The notes: generated by a model not told the origin, from the sequence alone. A DNA stretch of 64,000 bases from Amorphophallus konjac (GCA_022559845.1 CM040125.1:322841829-322905828); one strand, 5' to 3'. Positions 1 to 10,509 are shown, counted from the first letter of the stretch. Program-made: numbers and translations.

Positions 1-379
1 GCTGCAAAAGCAAGCCTAAAGACTCTTTTGAGAATGATTTAATTAAACAAAAGCCTAAGATAAAGGTCTAAAACACCACTTTTAATCTTGTTAAGAAGCA
101 CTTCATTTTGAAAATCATCGTGAAGCAATGATATCATGAAATGAGTACTTACGCCAATATGTTACCTTGCAACCTTTGTAGAAGTAGCTGCCATATGCGA
201 TGTTGATCATTGTGGGATTTGTCCTCTTAAAGGGTTTAAAGTGGCTTAACAAGAAGGAGTGGTGCTCAGACCAGACTCAGACGAATAAGGAGAAAAGGAA
301 GAGAGATAAGGGCTAGAACTCCCTCACTAAGGTGCAGAGACCCTGATTACATGGAACAGCCTACAAGAGAAGCGGAAAA
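1..379. other. Non-coding stretch of element X
   Basis: No convincing ORF on either strand. It is AT-rich up to about 240, then purine-rich on the plus strand (235-400). On the sense (minus) strand it lies downstream of the gag-like region. I see no pol motif, LTR boundary or RNA gene. Confidence 0.4.
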
Positions 380-1978
380 TTAAGAAGAGGAGTGAGGACT
401 AAAGCCTCGGAAACAGTGGGAGAAAGGGCAGATGTCCAAGGCAGTGGATGTGGAAGAAGTTGGGTCGGACCCATGATCAGGAGGAATTAGGAGAAGAAAT
501 TGATAGATGGAAAGAGGCGGGTCCGGTGGGTCCAGAGATAGAGGAGGAGAATCATGATAGGAGGAATCCGGAGGCTCCGGAGGGATAAAATATCGAGGGA
601 CGCGGTGCCCTGGGAAACAATAGGGAAAAAGATGATGGAAAAGGAGGAAAAAAATGAAGGATGTGATGTCCCGGAGGAGCAGAAAGATGAATCGGAAGAA
701 AGATGGAGGGTCCGGAGGTTCCGGGGGAATGGAATTAGAAGGGTCAGGATGCCCCGAAAGAAGATAGAAAGAACAAGATGGAAAATCCGGAGGTTCCGGA
801 GGGGGAAGATACCATGGGACGTGATGCCCAAGGAGAAGAGATAAGAACTCCAGAAAATCCGGACGTGAGGGTATGTAGGGGCGCGATGCCCAAAGAGCAA
901 GATCCGGAGGTTCCGGAGGGAGAAGATACCATGGGACGCGATGCCCAAGGTTAAGAAAAAGATCCGGAGGTTCTAGAATAGTGGAATCAGAAGGGGCGTC
1001 ATGCCCTAAGAGGAGGGATAAAACACCTGGAGGTTCCAGGGAAATAGCAAGAAAGGGGACGCGATGCCCCGGGGAGAGTGGATTAGAAGAGGATGAAGAT
1101 GAATAAGATGGAAAATGCGGAAGATCCGGAGGTTCCGGAAGGCGGGGAAGATACGGGTCCGGAAACCCGGGAAAGAAGAAGTGCAAATGTATGCGAATGC
1201 AATGCAACAGATGCGATGAATGCATGGATGCAACAGAATGCATGAGATGCAAAGAATATGAAGAACATGAAGGGCGAGAGGATGAGATCCTCCTCCTTAC
1301 CCTTCGAGTGGCCCATGAAGAAGATGTGATAGACAAGAATGTGGATGAAATAGTGGAAAGCCCTTTGGCACCAAGGTAACTGCCCCTCCATGGCAGTGAA
1401 AGTGTATAGCCAATTGGCCCAATGGATGAAGCTTCAATGGTAAGTGACAACTCTCTTGGAGAGTGGAAAGCAATAGTGTAAGAGAGTTGGAAAGTTGGGA
1501 TAGGAAACATCGTGTTGCCCAAGGATTGTAGCGTATGAAGAATATTGATCAAGATGGGCGTTCGTCCCTTGTATGGAAGAAACAGTTCAAGATTTGAAAG
1601 TTGGAACAAGGGGTGCCCTGCCCGACCTTTGGGCACAAACTTATACGGCATCAACGCTTGGCATTCTCTTCTAGCGAGCAGTGGCGGGGACTCGGCCTCC
1701 TCAACCATGCTTGGCACAACAACCCAGATTGGCATCCGGCAAATAAACTCTTGCATCTTGAACAGCATGGCCATGGCCAAATCTTTCTTTCCCGGCTCTT
1801 GATCATCTTCGGCACAAGTATTTACAGAAGGACGCCCGTTCCGAGTAGTAAAGGGGGGTGAAGCGGAGGCGGAAGGTTCCATGGATGGTGGAGGTGAAAG
1901 GGTGAGTGGAAGCAAAGGTTCAAACACGTCGAGCTTCTCCCTTTGCTCGGAAGCAGTCGGGGTTGGCCCAGAGTGCAA
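380..1978 (-). pseudogene. Degenerate continuation of the element X gag-like ORF
   Basis: An open frame of 532 codons overlaps the end of the upstream gag-like ORF by 59 bases in another frame, so a frameshift near 1920-1978 is likely. The first 200 residues look like ordinary protein (mixed composition, a KDLAMAMLFKMQEF helix-like stretch) but match no domain I recognise. The rest is driven by the two-word array at 495-1160 and is probably not a functional protein. It may be a non-coding part of the element that happens to stay open. Confidence 0.35.
495..1160. repeat. Array of two alternating GC-rich words
   Basis: Two words recur alternately on the plus strand at irregular spacing. Word A is TCCGGAGGTTCCGGAG (for example near 563, 714, 785, 902, 960, 1122). 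Word B is GGGACGCGATGCCC or a close variant (near 598, 815, 875, 932, 992, 1057). Each is an imperfect inverted repeat. About seven copies of each are recognisable. The spacers are unrelated purine-rich sequence. On the minus strand the words read as repeated PPEPPD and GHRVPWY peptides, which I take to be a by-product. Confidence 0.75.
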
Positions 1979-3407
1979 AAAAGGGTGAACCTTGCTCAGG
2001 ACTAGCCACAGGTAAGGGTAAAGGGTTAAGTAATGGGGTAGGGGTCATAGGCATAGTGGACGGCTGAGGTGGCGAACAAAGAGGAGGTGTAATGGAAGGC
2101 TTGGCGGAGACTGGCGTAATGGAGGGTAATGGAGGTTTGGTGGAGGCCGGTGGAGTGGAGGCTATTGGGGTGGTTACGGGAGGGGTGAACGGAGAAGGTT
2201 TAGTGTGTTGAAAATGCCGGATGGGGCGAGAGGTGTTAGGGATAGGAGACATGTCTTGGTGCAACGACATGGGTGATTGGAGTATTGACCCATCGTCGTA
2301 ACACCAATTAGTCTCATAAACGGGGAATGTATTGGGGACAGTGGCTTCGTCCTGAGCAGGGGGTTCATCAAGCGGTAGTGGAGGGAGAGGGAAGCGAAGG
2401 AAACTCGGAAGGGGTGCCTGCATAGCTTCATCATTATGCACCTCAGATTCTTCAATTGCCGGTTCTTCATCAGCCGGTTCAAGTGGACACCGTAGTGGTG
2501 GCGTATATGTGGGTGGAGGAGTGTAATGGTATTGTGAATGTGGAGATGGAGGGCCATATGAATGAATGGGGTGAATGGGTGGAGGGCAGACAGTGTCCAC
2601 TTGAACGTTGAAATCTGCCGGCTCTTGCTTGCTTGAAATGCCGATGCCGTAATCGTCTCTCCTATCCTTCCAATCTTTCTCCATCTTTGTAATGTCGTTC
2701 AGAGCGGCGTGGAGAGGATTGACTGGAGTAGGAGGAGCGGGCCGTGGGCTCGTAACCCTCTTTAATTGTTCCTCCAACGAAGTGACTTTGTCGAGAAGAG
2801 TTTGTTGGAGAGGTGTGACCTGAGCAACCGAGAGTTGGCAGGGCCTTGAAGGAGGGGCCGTATAAAGAGGCCGCGGAATGGGATTGGGATGACCCATAGA
2901 AGAACCCGGATGGGCCGGATTGCAAGGAATAAATGGGCCTTGGGGCCGTGGTGGAGGAGGAATAGAAGGAGGCGGGTATTGGATCACCCGAGGAGAAGGA
3001 GATGGGTAATGGGCTGCCCGAGTAGGAATGTGAATAGAAGAGGGAAGTGGGTGATGGGCCACCCGAGTAGGATTGGAAGGAGGATGAGATGAATGAGATG
3101 CACCCTCAACAGCGGCCTTAAGGGCTTGAATTTGTTGAGGGGTGAGATGATCTAATGCATGCAAGATTTGGAAGACCTTCTCATCGTTAGGAGGAGACGG
3201 TCCTGTAGGAGTAGTGGCTCGCGATTGAATCGAGGGGCCATGAAATTGGACATTGCCCATGGGCCGGGCATGACCATAAGGATGAGGTCGTGGTCCCTTG
3301 AAAATATGATGTGAATTATAATGTTGAGCTTGAGGAGTATATGATGTGCTAGGTTGTGCATCCTTATTAATATTAAACATGTTATTTTGTCTATCAAGGT
3401 AAGCCAT
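1920..3407 (-). CDS. Proline-rich gag-like protein of element X
   Basis: An ORF of about 495 residues from the ATG at 3407 (MAYLDRQNNM). The frame is open 14 codons further upstream, but this ATG gives the more natural start. Residues 1-100 include a short helical segment (DEKVFQILHALDHLTPQQIQ), and 100-190 is very Pro/His/Ser-rich. A coiled-coil-like segment (LLDKVTSLEEQLKRV) follows near 215-230, then an acidic stretch and a Pro/Thr-rich tail. There is no zinc knuckle, protease or RT. Position directly after the LTR and leader is what makes it gag-like; sequence alone does not identify it. An uncharacterised structural protein of a non-autonomous element is the main alternative. Confidence 0.45.
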   Translation of the reverse strand: MAYLDRQNNMFNINKDAQPSTSYTPQAQHYNSHHIFKGPRPHPYGHARPMGNVQFHGPSIQSRATTPTGPSPPNDEKVFQILHALDHLTPQQIQALKAAVEGASHSSHPPSNPTRVAHHPLPSSIHIPTRAAHYPSPSPRVIQYPPPSIPPPPRPQGPFIPCNPAHPGSSMGHPNPIPRPLYTAPPSRPCQLSVAQVTPLQQTLLDKVTSLEEQLKRVTSPRPAPPTPVNPLHAALNDITKMEKDWKDRRDDYGIGISSKQEPADFNVQVDTVCPPPIHPIHSYGPPSPHSQYHYTPPPTYTPPLRCPLEPADEEPAIEESEVHNDEAMQAPLPSFLRFPLPPLPLDEPPAQDEATVPNTFPVYETNWCYDDGSILQSPMSLHQDMSPIPNTSRPIRHFQHTKPSPFTPPVTTPIASTPPASTKPPLPSITPVSAKPSITPPLCSPPQPSTMPMTPTPLLNPLPLPVASPEQGSPFFALWANPDCFRAKGEARRV

Positions 3408-3945
3408 TATGCAATCAAAGTTCGAACAAAACAATTTGCAAAGAAGCACACAAGTTGGAATGATTACCGTTGATTTCTTTTATTTGAACCTTGGTGAATT
3501 AATGATTTTTAACAAATTGATGTGATCACTCAAGTGATGAACCTAGTTTCAAATGTGATTTTCTCCGGTGCCAACTAGGAACACTCTCTCATCATGTATA
3601 GGCCAACTAAACCCGGGGCTTCAAAGGTACAACCTGCCCGGGGTCCGTGAGGGAATCCACAAGTGCGGGGACTTACGGAGGTCTTGGAAAAGGAATTTCC
3701 GGTCCAAAGAGACGGAATGCTCAATGGAGGGTTGTTCCAATTCCAAGAAGGGTGTGTGGAATCCTAGTGTAGAGAGAGGAGGTCTCTCAAACCAAATGCA
3801 AAGATGAATGCCATGCTATGCAAGAACATCTAAACTAGAACTGATAAATAAAACAAAATATGTAAGTACACAGCAAGAAATATACAAGATGCCACCAGAG
3901 ATGAACCCCAACAGAAGGTGTACCTGAGAATACCTTCAGGTGATG

Positions 3946-5420
3946 AACGCGCTATATGTCCCCAGCGCGATCTACAGAAAGTGCTATGGACACATAGCGC
4001 GATAAGCGACAGTGGGGAAGGGCTCAAAAAATCAAATAAACACACACACTGATGTATTGACAAGCAGGCAACTGAAGCACGAACGTGGTAGCACAAAGAG
4101 TCCCACCGTGATCGTCAATTTGTAGATCATGAATTTATGATTACCCCCTTAAAATTGATTATTTGTTATTTAGAAAGATAATCTAGCAAGATAAAAGCGC
4201 TAAAGTCGATGATAAAAAAGGGGGTGAAACATGCATTAATAAAATCCGTGATCGCCACTGAGGCCAGAAACATGCCAATTAATAAAAATATTAAGATGGG
4301 GACATGTTACATATCGCAGAAATTCATGAGGGCCAACTATAGGCCGGGATATGAACGCGCTATATCATCCTAGCGCGTTCCGGGATATGAACGCGCTATA
4401 TCATCCTAGCGCGTTCTTCAGGTCGCGCTAGGAACATACAGCGCGATATCAGACAGGAAGCGTGCTTGTTCGGATTCGTTCCTTCCGTGCTCCAAGGCCG
4501 GCCAAGGTGCAAGGGCTCCACGTATTAGTCTTCTAGTGCCTGCAAACAATCATAAACAACAAACAAAAGGCCCATTAGATCGAGGTTTTAGTAGAATCTG
4601 CCCCTATTCTTAATCAAAAGCATGCAAACGGGGGGCTCGATTACCTGGGGGTTTGGTGGTTTTTAAACCCCTATGGATGGGCAAAAGATAGGTGTGGTGT
4701 GTGTATATGCATGTATTTCGTAAAAGGAGTGTTTTGAAATCAACATGTAATGCTATGCAAAGATTAAAATTCGTAGATTGGGGAAAGGAAAAGAAGAAAA
4801 AGGAATAACATGAAAAGGGCCCCTAAATACTCCCTTGGATGTGCGAGAAGCGAGGATCTATTGATCTGGCACGAAGAACTTCCTCCTCCTCATTAATATC
4901 TCGAGTGGCATCCCCCGAGAACGATGACCAAAGGGTTCAATTTATAGGAAAGAGGTCAAAAAAGCACCCTAGGTCGGAGTTCAATTCAATCCGACGATTT
5001 GGCGGCTCAAATTGAGGTAATCTTGCCGATTAATGGGGGGGAAAGGTTCCTGCTAGGTTTAGAAACCTTCCTGGATAAGAGACACAATCAGAAGCTTACC
5101 AAATAAGGACTCTGAGTCGAAAGAAGGGAGTCCGATTCGGAAAGGGCTCTGCCTGATAATGCGCTATACTTCCATAGCGCGTTCATGAAGAACGCGCTAT
5201 GACGATATAGCGCGATAATTAAAGGCCCACGAAATGATTTAAAAAAGGAGAAATATCCTTTGGGCAGCAATTTAATCAAATGTTAAATGAGACTAACATC
5301 CAAAGTGGATGCTACAATGATCAAACGTCAAGTAATAACAACTGCCCAAATGATAACTTCAATTAGATCCACCACGCGCTATGAACAAGAAAGCGATAAG
5401 AGCGGATAGCGCGGGAATGC
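3946..5420. repeat. Hairpin word array (GCGCTAT / AGCGCG) in the element X LTR
   Basis: Short inverted repeats built on CGCGCTA and TAGCGCG recur at 3946-4013, 4353-4440, 5156-5214 and 5374-5420. The clearest are two direct copies 36 bp apart (4353-4380 and 4389-4416), each with a perfect 10-bp stem GAACGCGCTA / TAGCGCGTTC and an 8-base loop. Sequence between the clusters is unrelated AT-rich DNA. Confidence 0.8.
4941..4947 (-). promoter_or_regulatory. Possible TATA box of the element X LTR
   Basis: CTATAAATT on the minus strand about 630 bases into the LTR, downstream of the hairpin clusters at 5156-5420. This is a position match only; no initiator is distinguishable. Confidence 0.3.
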
Positions 5421-5573
5421 CAAACTCGAGACGAGATCCAAGGTATGGAATTGAAATGTTGGGCCAAGAATGGGGAGAAATCCCAGAAAATCAACCAATT
5501 AAGGATCAATCGGGGCATTAACTAGGAGAACAAAGAAAATGCTCAATTTATCGGCCAAAATTGGGTGTCTACA

Positions 5574-5778
5574 AGCATGTGTAGGGATATCTAGCTCGCT
5601 TTATCTATTCATTACCGCTGCTGTGAGAGAGTGTGAGACCGTCCCGTGACCCGATCCGGGCATACGAGAGAGCCGATCACCCTAGCTCATTGCCGGTTTC
5701 TCAACCGCGCACATCCGACGCTTCCCTCGTTAAGGGGCAATCACGAGCTTGTCGTGTCCGTGGTCTCGTCCCACATCA
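5574..5778 (+). repeat. 3' remnant of the 5' LTR of element A copy 1
   Basis: Nearly the same as 9775-9980, differing at only about a dozen positions by eye. It ends CACATCA directly before the primer-binding site. It is truncated at 5574, where element X begins. Confidence 0.85.
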
Positions 5779-5781
5779 ATT

Positions 5782-5793
5782 TGGTATCAGAGC
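5782..5793 (+). other. Primer-binding site for initiator tRNA-Met (element A copy 1)
   Basis: TGGTATCAGAGC, complementary to the 3' end of plant initiator tRNA-Met, three bases after the LTR end CATCA. It fixes the LTR boundary and the plus orientation. Confidence 0.9.
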
Positions 5794-6055
5794 GAGGTTG
5801 AGTCTAGGGTGTCAAAAAAAAGTGTCTTTTGCATTGCATCCCAATAACCCGATATCTCAAAAGGTGTTGTCCGAACGTTAGGCTACGCCTATCGGGAATG
5901 TCACACACTTGCGCGAGTGATCTTCGGATCAGTTATCTCCGCCACGTACCGAGTCTGGGTTTACGTCTAGGGTCCTTAGTGTGCATGCATTCCAAACTTG
6001 CATAGTCGATCTAGTGTCTTGTCACCGTGTGTATGCATGTCCATGACCGCTACCC
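5794..6055 (+). other. Untranslated leader of element A copy 1
   Basis: 262 bases between the primer site and the first long ORF. No ORF or repeat of note. Confidence 0.5.
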
Positions 6056-6664
6056 ATGGCCGTTCCCCAAGACCATGCGTCCGAAGAGACATCCTTTGTG
6101 GCCCAATCCAACGCCTTCATGGCCCGACCATTAGCTTTCACTCATCTCGTTACTAAAGCTACCCTACCCAATGGGTCCACAACGAGACTCCATTTTGCTC
6201 ATAAGGATTCAGATAATTGGGTTTCTCTTGATGTCGTGGAGTCCCTCTCCAAGGTGGGTAAGATTATCCGCGATGGGGATTTTGCTTTTGTCGAGTTTGA
6301 AAGGATGATCGGCTCCACTCTTTACTGCGATGGTGCATGGTGCAACCTTGGTACGCCAACAGGCCCATACATTATGTTAGGGCGACCTTGGTTGGAAGAG
6401 AGGAGAGCGATCTTTGACCGGGATACGAGGACCTGCACCTTATATCCACCTCACCTACCCGGCAAGTTCATCTTCCACGACATCCTTCGGCCGACCATCT
6501 CCATGTCACCACCCGCCCACTCGTATCAGTCCGCTCCTCCTACGACCCATGCTCACCACCCTTTCTTTCTGAACTTGCTTCGAACCCTCTCATTTGGAAC
6601 CACCCAAGCCCGAGCCACCCGTGTTTCTGACGGGTACGCTTTTCATAGCCGAGCCGCTTCTTAG
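6056..6664 (+). CDS. Retropepsin-like ORF of element A
   Basis: 202 codons from an ATG (MAVPQDHASEET). The middle resembles the end of a plant retroelement aspartic protease: MLGRPWLEERRAIFD near residues 107-121 matches the LGRPWL motif that closes the protease fold in gypsy elements (compare LLGRPWLHQN in the Tat protease of this window). The expected catalytic D-S/T-G is not seen; the nearest match is KDSDNW near residue 50. It is therefore either a dead protease or a protease fold used only structurally. The 3' end runs into another frame near 6573-6600, where the conserved ORF continues, so the final 25 or so residues are probably a frameshift artefact. Confidence 0.5.
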   Translation: MAVPQDHASEETSFVAQSNAFMARPLAFTHLVTKATLPNGSTTRLHFAHKDSDNWVSLDVVESLSKVGKIIRDGDFAFVEFERMIGSTLYCDGAWCNLGTPTGPYIMLGRPWLEERRAIFDRDTRTCTLYPPHLPGKFIFHDILRPTISMSPPAHSYQSAPPTTHAHHPFFLNLLRTLSFGTTQARATRVSDGYAFHSRAAS

Positions 6665-7451
6665 TTGGCTCAAGGATGGCTTGGTCCCACATCCCTTCCC
6701 CTTCATGGACCCCACCTTACCTTTAGTGCCAGTCAACTCATTCCATACCACATTTCGGTCTAGTCACCATGTTGACACGTTAGACGATCTCGTCATGGGA
6801 TTAGATTCACAATGAAAGTTGACGCACCTACTAGCCTGAGGCTTTGACCAACCCACTAGTCTTAGCCTCACTCATCCGGCCTTAGGGTCTATTACCTCCG
6901 AGTGCACCGTGGGTTGTGTCACAACGGAGGTCCTCTTACTCCTTCCCTTACCGGTCGAGCCCGAATTCATTCCCTTTTGCCCAAGGGAGGAGTCCTATTT
7001 TCTACACATGTCCGTCGTCCCACCGATCCTAATGTATGGCGGTGACTATGAATTCCAAACTTGGGACCATGTCATGTTGGAACCCACCTCACGGGGTCAT
7101 ACCTTCTTCGACCCTTTTGACCCCATCACTAGTGAATCTCCCGAGCCCCCATCTTCACTCCACTTCCTCCGCGGAGTTCACTATCACACCTTTTCCACTC
7201 GGGCCAAGCAACCTCCACATAGCCATAGGCCCGAATTTTCATATGGGGGTAATGAAAACTTTGGTTTCTCCGATCCATCCAAACCACCCGCACCTCCCGA
7301 ACTTCCCACATCCAAGCCCAATGTCCATGATTGGTGCATCGTAGGGTGTCTAGGAGTTCCCCATGACGTCAACCTCCGGTTACGTCAAATGCATGCATGG
7401 CACATGTTCGGGTGTCCTGGTCCGCCGTCATCCATGTACAGGTCGGACTAA
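6573..7451 (+). pseudogene. Conserved unrecognised protein of element A (copy 1, two in-frame stops)
   Basis: About 290 codons in one frame, interrupted by TGA at 6813 and another TGA about 20 bases later. The part from SSHHVDTLDDLV onward aligns residue by residue with the ORF at 48176-48791. Shared blocks include GFDQPTS, HPALGSIT, VTTEVLL, EFQTWD, SRGH and FFDPFDP. The second TGA is CGA in the other copy, a simple C-to-T change. The protein is rich in Pro, His and Phe and has no zinc knuckle, transmembrane segment or enzyme motif that I recognise. Conservation with divergent nucleotides suggests past selection on the protein. It follows the retropepsin-like ORF, with a frameshift between them. 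Confidence 0.55.
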
Positions 7452-7893
7452 CATTAGGTGTGTCTAGGGTCATAGATGAGTCAGTGTGTTTTCCTTGTGT
7501 GGTTTGTTTGCATGGTTTGTGTGTAATTTGAGAGTCTGCATGTGTCTTGTGTAAGCTCGTTGTCGTTCTCTTATGAGTAAGAGGTGATTGGACTCATTCG
7601 ATGAGTATGGGATCGGTTCTACATTTATACTCGGATCAGTCACCTACAGGGACTCAGCGGTGATTCCTAGTGAGTCTTCGAGCTGCTTCCTTCCCTTTGC
7701 GAGTGCCCCACCCGAAGTGTCCACCTCTAGCCCATGGCAGCTTGTGCATATCGAGTATATATGGAATGAGCAGGTGCCAATCACTTGGAGTGGAGCATAC
7801 CCGCGCTACTTGGCACGGTGACGGATCCGCCGGAGTACTCGAGCATCCATACCCCTACTCGACGGGGTCGAGTTCCTCCCACCCTGGGAGAGT
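7452..7893 (+). other. 3' untranslated internal region of element A copy 1
   Basis: Non-coding but alignable to 48792-49399 of copy 2, especially from about 7610 onward (GGGATCGG block, TCACTTGGAGTGGAGC block). It ends ACCCTGGGAGAGT, a short purine-rich stretch that may act as the polypurine tract just before the LTR start TGATGGG. Confidence 0.5.
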
Positions 7894-9980
7894 TGATGGG
7901 AATCGACGCCGAGCATGTACATTTTATTTTACATTTATGTCCTTTAGTTTATTTGTATATCCACGGGAAAGTATATGCGCAATTGTACGGCTTTATAAGC
8001 CAATGCGTCATTCCCACGGATTGTTTGGGTTTCTTTGTAATTTGTCAGTAGGACCAGCAAGGGGGCCCTCAGCCCTTTCCCATTTGTCCATGTCACTCAT
8101 GTGGGGCTGGTCAACCATCCTAGGTGGCCATCTAGAAGGGTTGAATGCCATTTGACCACATGGGAGACAAGTGGCTTAATTAGTCCAAGGTGGGTTACCT
8201 ACCTCACCTACCCATTCAACCCCATTAACCATGGTCAAGGGGGCGCCCCTCTCCCCTTAATATTTTATTATTTTTTGTGTGTTATTCACATCCAATCTAG
8301 GCCCTCCATTCCCCACTCCTAGATCTAATGGTGTAGATTAGATTTGACACATGGCATATAAAAGGTTGTATTTTCCATTTGTTAGCATTAATGAAGAGAA
8401 AATTATTGAAAAATCAAGAGTGTTCTTGAGCCCCTCCTCTCTCCCTCTAGTTTCTCTCCTCCAACCTCCAGTTATAGAGTGATTTCTATCTTCTATCCCC
8501 TCCCCTCTATCTCCGGTGATCATCTGTGCCGCCTCCGCCGCCGTTCGTGCCGCCTTCGAGCCACCGCGGAGCCGTCTTCAAGTTTCTGTCCTGCTGGACA
8601 GAGGTGTAGTTCGTGAATTCCTGCTATCAGCCACAGCCTCTTCTTGGCCAGCAATTTTTATGGTGTGTTCCCATCTTCCACCCCATAATCCAAAAAAAAA
8701 TTTAGGTCAAAATCCCTCGTTTCATATTTTTTCATTTTCGTGCATCTTTCACTCCCAGATCTGTTTTGTCTCTGTCTACAGTGACAGCAGCCCTGTGTTT
8801 CTCACCTCCAACCCTCTTTTTGATTTTTCCAAACCCTTCCAATTTCACTAGGAGTTCTGTCAATAATCCCCTACATCCACGAATTTTCTTACTTTTTGAT
8901 CAGCCTTCCATCTATTTTTAAAAATTTGTGTTCTTCCTCAGCTACAGTGTTGCCAGCCAGATTCCAGATCCGACCCACTGCTAGTGAAAACATCATAGAA
9001 ATTCGTAGACTTTCTAAAATCCAGATCCAAAATAGTCCTGATTTCCTAACTTGATTGCCAACAACTTTGCTGAAGACCATAACCTCAGATTCGGACGTTC
9101 ACATATCAGTCAAAGGCACTTCTCAGACAAGTTCTCTGCAGATCTGAGAGCCCAGTCACTGTACAATAGCAACTTTCAAAATTCGCCAATCAGAAGTACA
9201 TGCTTGATTATTTTTCTGTAATACCCTTGTGTTGAAGACCATCGAAGCATCTTTCCAACGGCGCCAGTTTCGTCGTATTCCGACGTCGGGGCTGATCGCA
9301 GCGTCCGTTCTCGCCTGAGCGCGCGCCAGAAAATAGAACCGGCAGATCCGTGGCCGGTTATTCCGACCGGTGCCGATCGGAGCCGCCCAGCCTCCGGCCG
9401 ATGAACCAGCGTGCCGCCAGCCCGGGGAGCGCTTCCCTAAGTGTCCCCACTACAGCGGTTCCATCGGGTCCCACACGGCCGCTCCGGATAGCACGTGGGC
9501 CCCACCGTCACAAGTTCGGGTGCTGCCGAATCAACGCGAGAAGCCGCCCGTCAACCCGAATTCGGTCCTCCTGGGCCCATTTGTGTAGCCCTTTACCTCC
9601 CCGCGTGGAGTGTGCGATATTTCATTGCTGTCATCATTGTGTAATATTTATCCCGGGAGTACGAGTTTCGGCCGGGTCTGCCTTCCCCACGCCGAGCGCG
9701 TGGAGGTATCGCATTCGCTCCCTTACTTGGCATTTTGCTTACTTCATATATATTTGTTTATGCCGCTGCTAGAGAGCATATGTAGGGATATCTAGCTCGC
9801 TTTATCTATTCATTACCTGCTGCTGCGAGAGAGTGTGAGACCGTCCCGTGACCCGATCTGGGCACACTAGAGAGCCGATCACCCTAGCTCATTGCCGGTT
9901 TCTCAACCGCGCACATCCGATGCTTCCCTCGTTATGGGGCAATCACGAGCTTGTCGTGTCCGTGGTCTCGCCCCGCATCA
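7894..9980 (+). repeat. 3' LTR of element A copy 1
   Basis: 2087 bases, TGATGGG to CGCATCA. The last 205 bases match the 5' LTR remnant; most of the first 1.4 kb aligns in patches with the LTR of copy 2 (49400-50855), and the last 700 bases with the inverted LTR piece at 51729-52433. A TATA box lies about 460 bases in. Small ORFs inside (for example 9350-9772) are not conserved between copies and are ignored. Confidence 0.8.
8357..8363 (+). promoter_or_regulatory. TATA box of the element A LTR
   Basis: TATAAAA, followed about 30 bases later by an AT-rich segment expected to contain the transcript start. Copy 2 has TATATAA at the equivalent place (49833), so the position is conserved although the flanks have diverged. 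Confidence 0.6.
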
Positions 9981-10509
9981 CTCCCCCATCTCTCTCTCTC
10001 ACTATTTTTTTTATTTATTTTTCTTTCTCTCTCTCTCTTTTTTTTATTCCCCCTTTTTTATTTTCTTCTCTCTTCCTCTCTTCCTTTTTTCTCTCTTTTC
10101 TTTTCTCTCTTTATCTTTTTTTTATAACCTCATATAAAAAGGGCAGGGGTGGCTCGAACGGGCCACCCCCCTTTTCGAATTCCCTTTCTTCCCTCTCTCT
10201 TTCTCTCTCTTCGGTGGCCGAACGGGCGAGACACCCCCCGTCCTCCTTCTTCTTCCTCTTCTCCGTCCTCTCCGGCACCGGGCGTCAACTCCGCCACCGC
10301 CATCGTCGTCGTGGTGAGGAGACGGCCCTTCTCTCTTCTCTCTTCCTCTCTTACTCTCCCTCCGTCTTCTCCCTCACCCTCTTCACCGTCCATGGGGGGG
10401 GGGGGTGTCGGTGGAGCCCTGGGCTTCCCACCCCTCTCCTCCTCTCTCCCTCTCCTTCTTTCCCTCTACTCTTCCTCTTCCTCCCTCTTCTTTGACTCTG
10501 CGGGAGGGC
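9981..10509. other. Polypyrimidine-rich terminal region of the Tat element
   Basis: Long C/T runs on the plus strand, with a G12 run near 10392. Apparent ORFs here are low-complexity Ser/Leu/Phe or Pro frames and are not supported as genes. A similar C/T-rich block precedes a word array at 47050-47400, so this may be part of an LTR. Confidence 0.5.

Larger units (their letters stand above)
1..5573 (-). mobile_element. Element X, gypsy-like LTR retroelement, 3' part outside the window
   Basis: The minus strand reads as an LTR retroelement: a start TGTAGACACCC at 5573, about 2 kb of non-coding LTR with hairpin words, a short leader and a long proline-rich ORF beginning at 3407. The upper boundary is sharp, because at 5574 the sequence passes directly into the last 205 bases of an element A LTR, so X appears to have inserted into A. 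No protease, RT or integrase is visible, so pol is either beyond position 1 or absent. Gypsy-like is inferred from the LTR start and gag-first order, not from a diagnostic domain. Confidence 0.55.
3590..5573 (-). repeat. 5' LTR of element X (inner end approximate)
   Basis: On the minus strand it begins TGTAGACACCC at 5573, a common plant gypsy LTR start. There is no coding potential through about 3590. The inner end is uncertain because no second LTR is visible; a possible primer site TTGGCACCGGAG (minus, about 3564-3575) lies just beyond it. The segment 3605-3810 resembles 53815-53990, so the two non-coding regions are related. Hairpin words are scattered through it. Confidence 0.5.
5574..9980 (+). 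mobile_element. Element A, copy 1: small non-autonomous LTR retrotransposon
   Basis: Structure: 3' end of the 5' LTR (5574-5778, the rest cut off by element X), a tRNA-Met primer site at 5782, an internal region of about 2.1 kb with two ORFs, and a complete 3' LTR (7894-9980). The LTR starts TGATG and ends CATCA, a perfect terminal inverted repeat. The two LTR ends match closely over 205 bases. There is no RT, RNase H or integrase, so it must depend on another element. A second diverged copy lies at 48176-50855. Confidence 0.8.

Noticed and set aside
5782..5793. Possible tRNA gene at the TGGTATCAGAGC sites
   Set aside because: Only the 12 bases complementary to the tRNA 3' end are present, each next to an LTR end; there is no cloverleaf.
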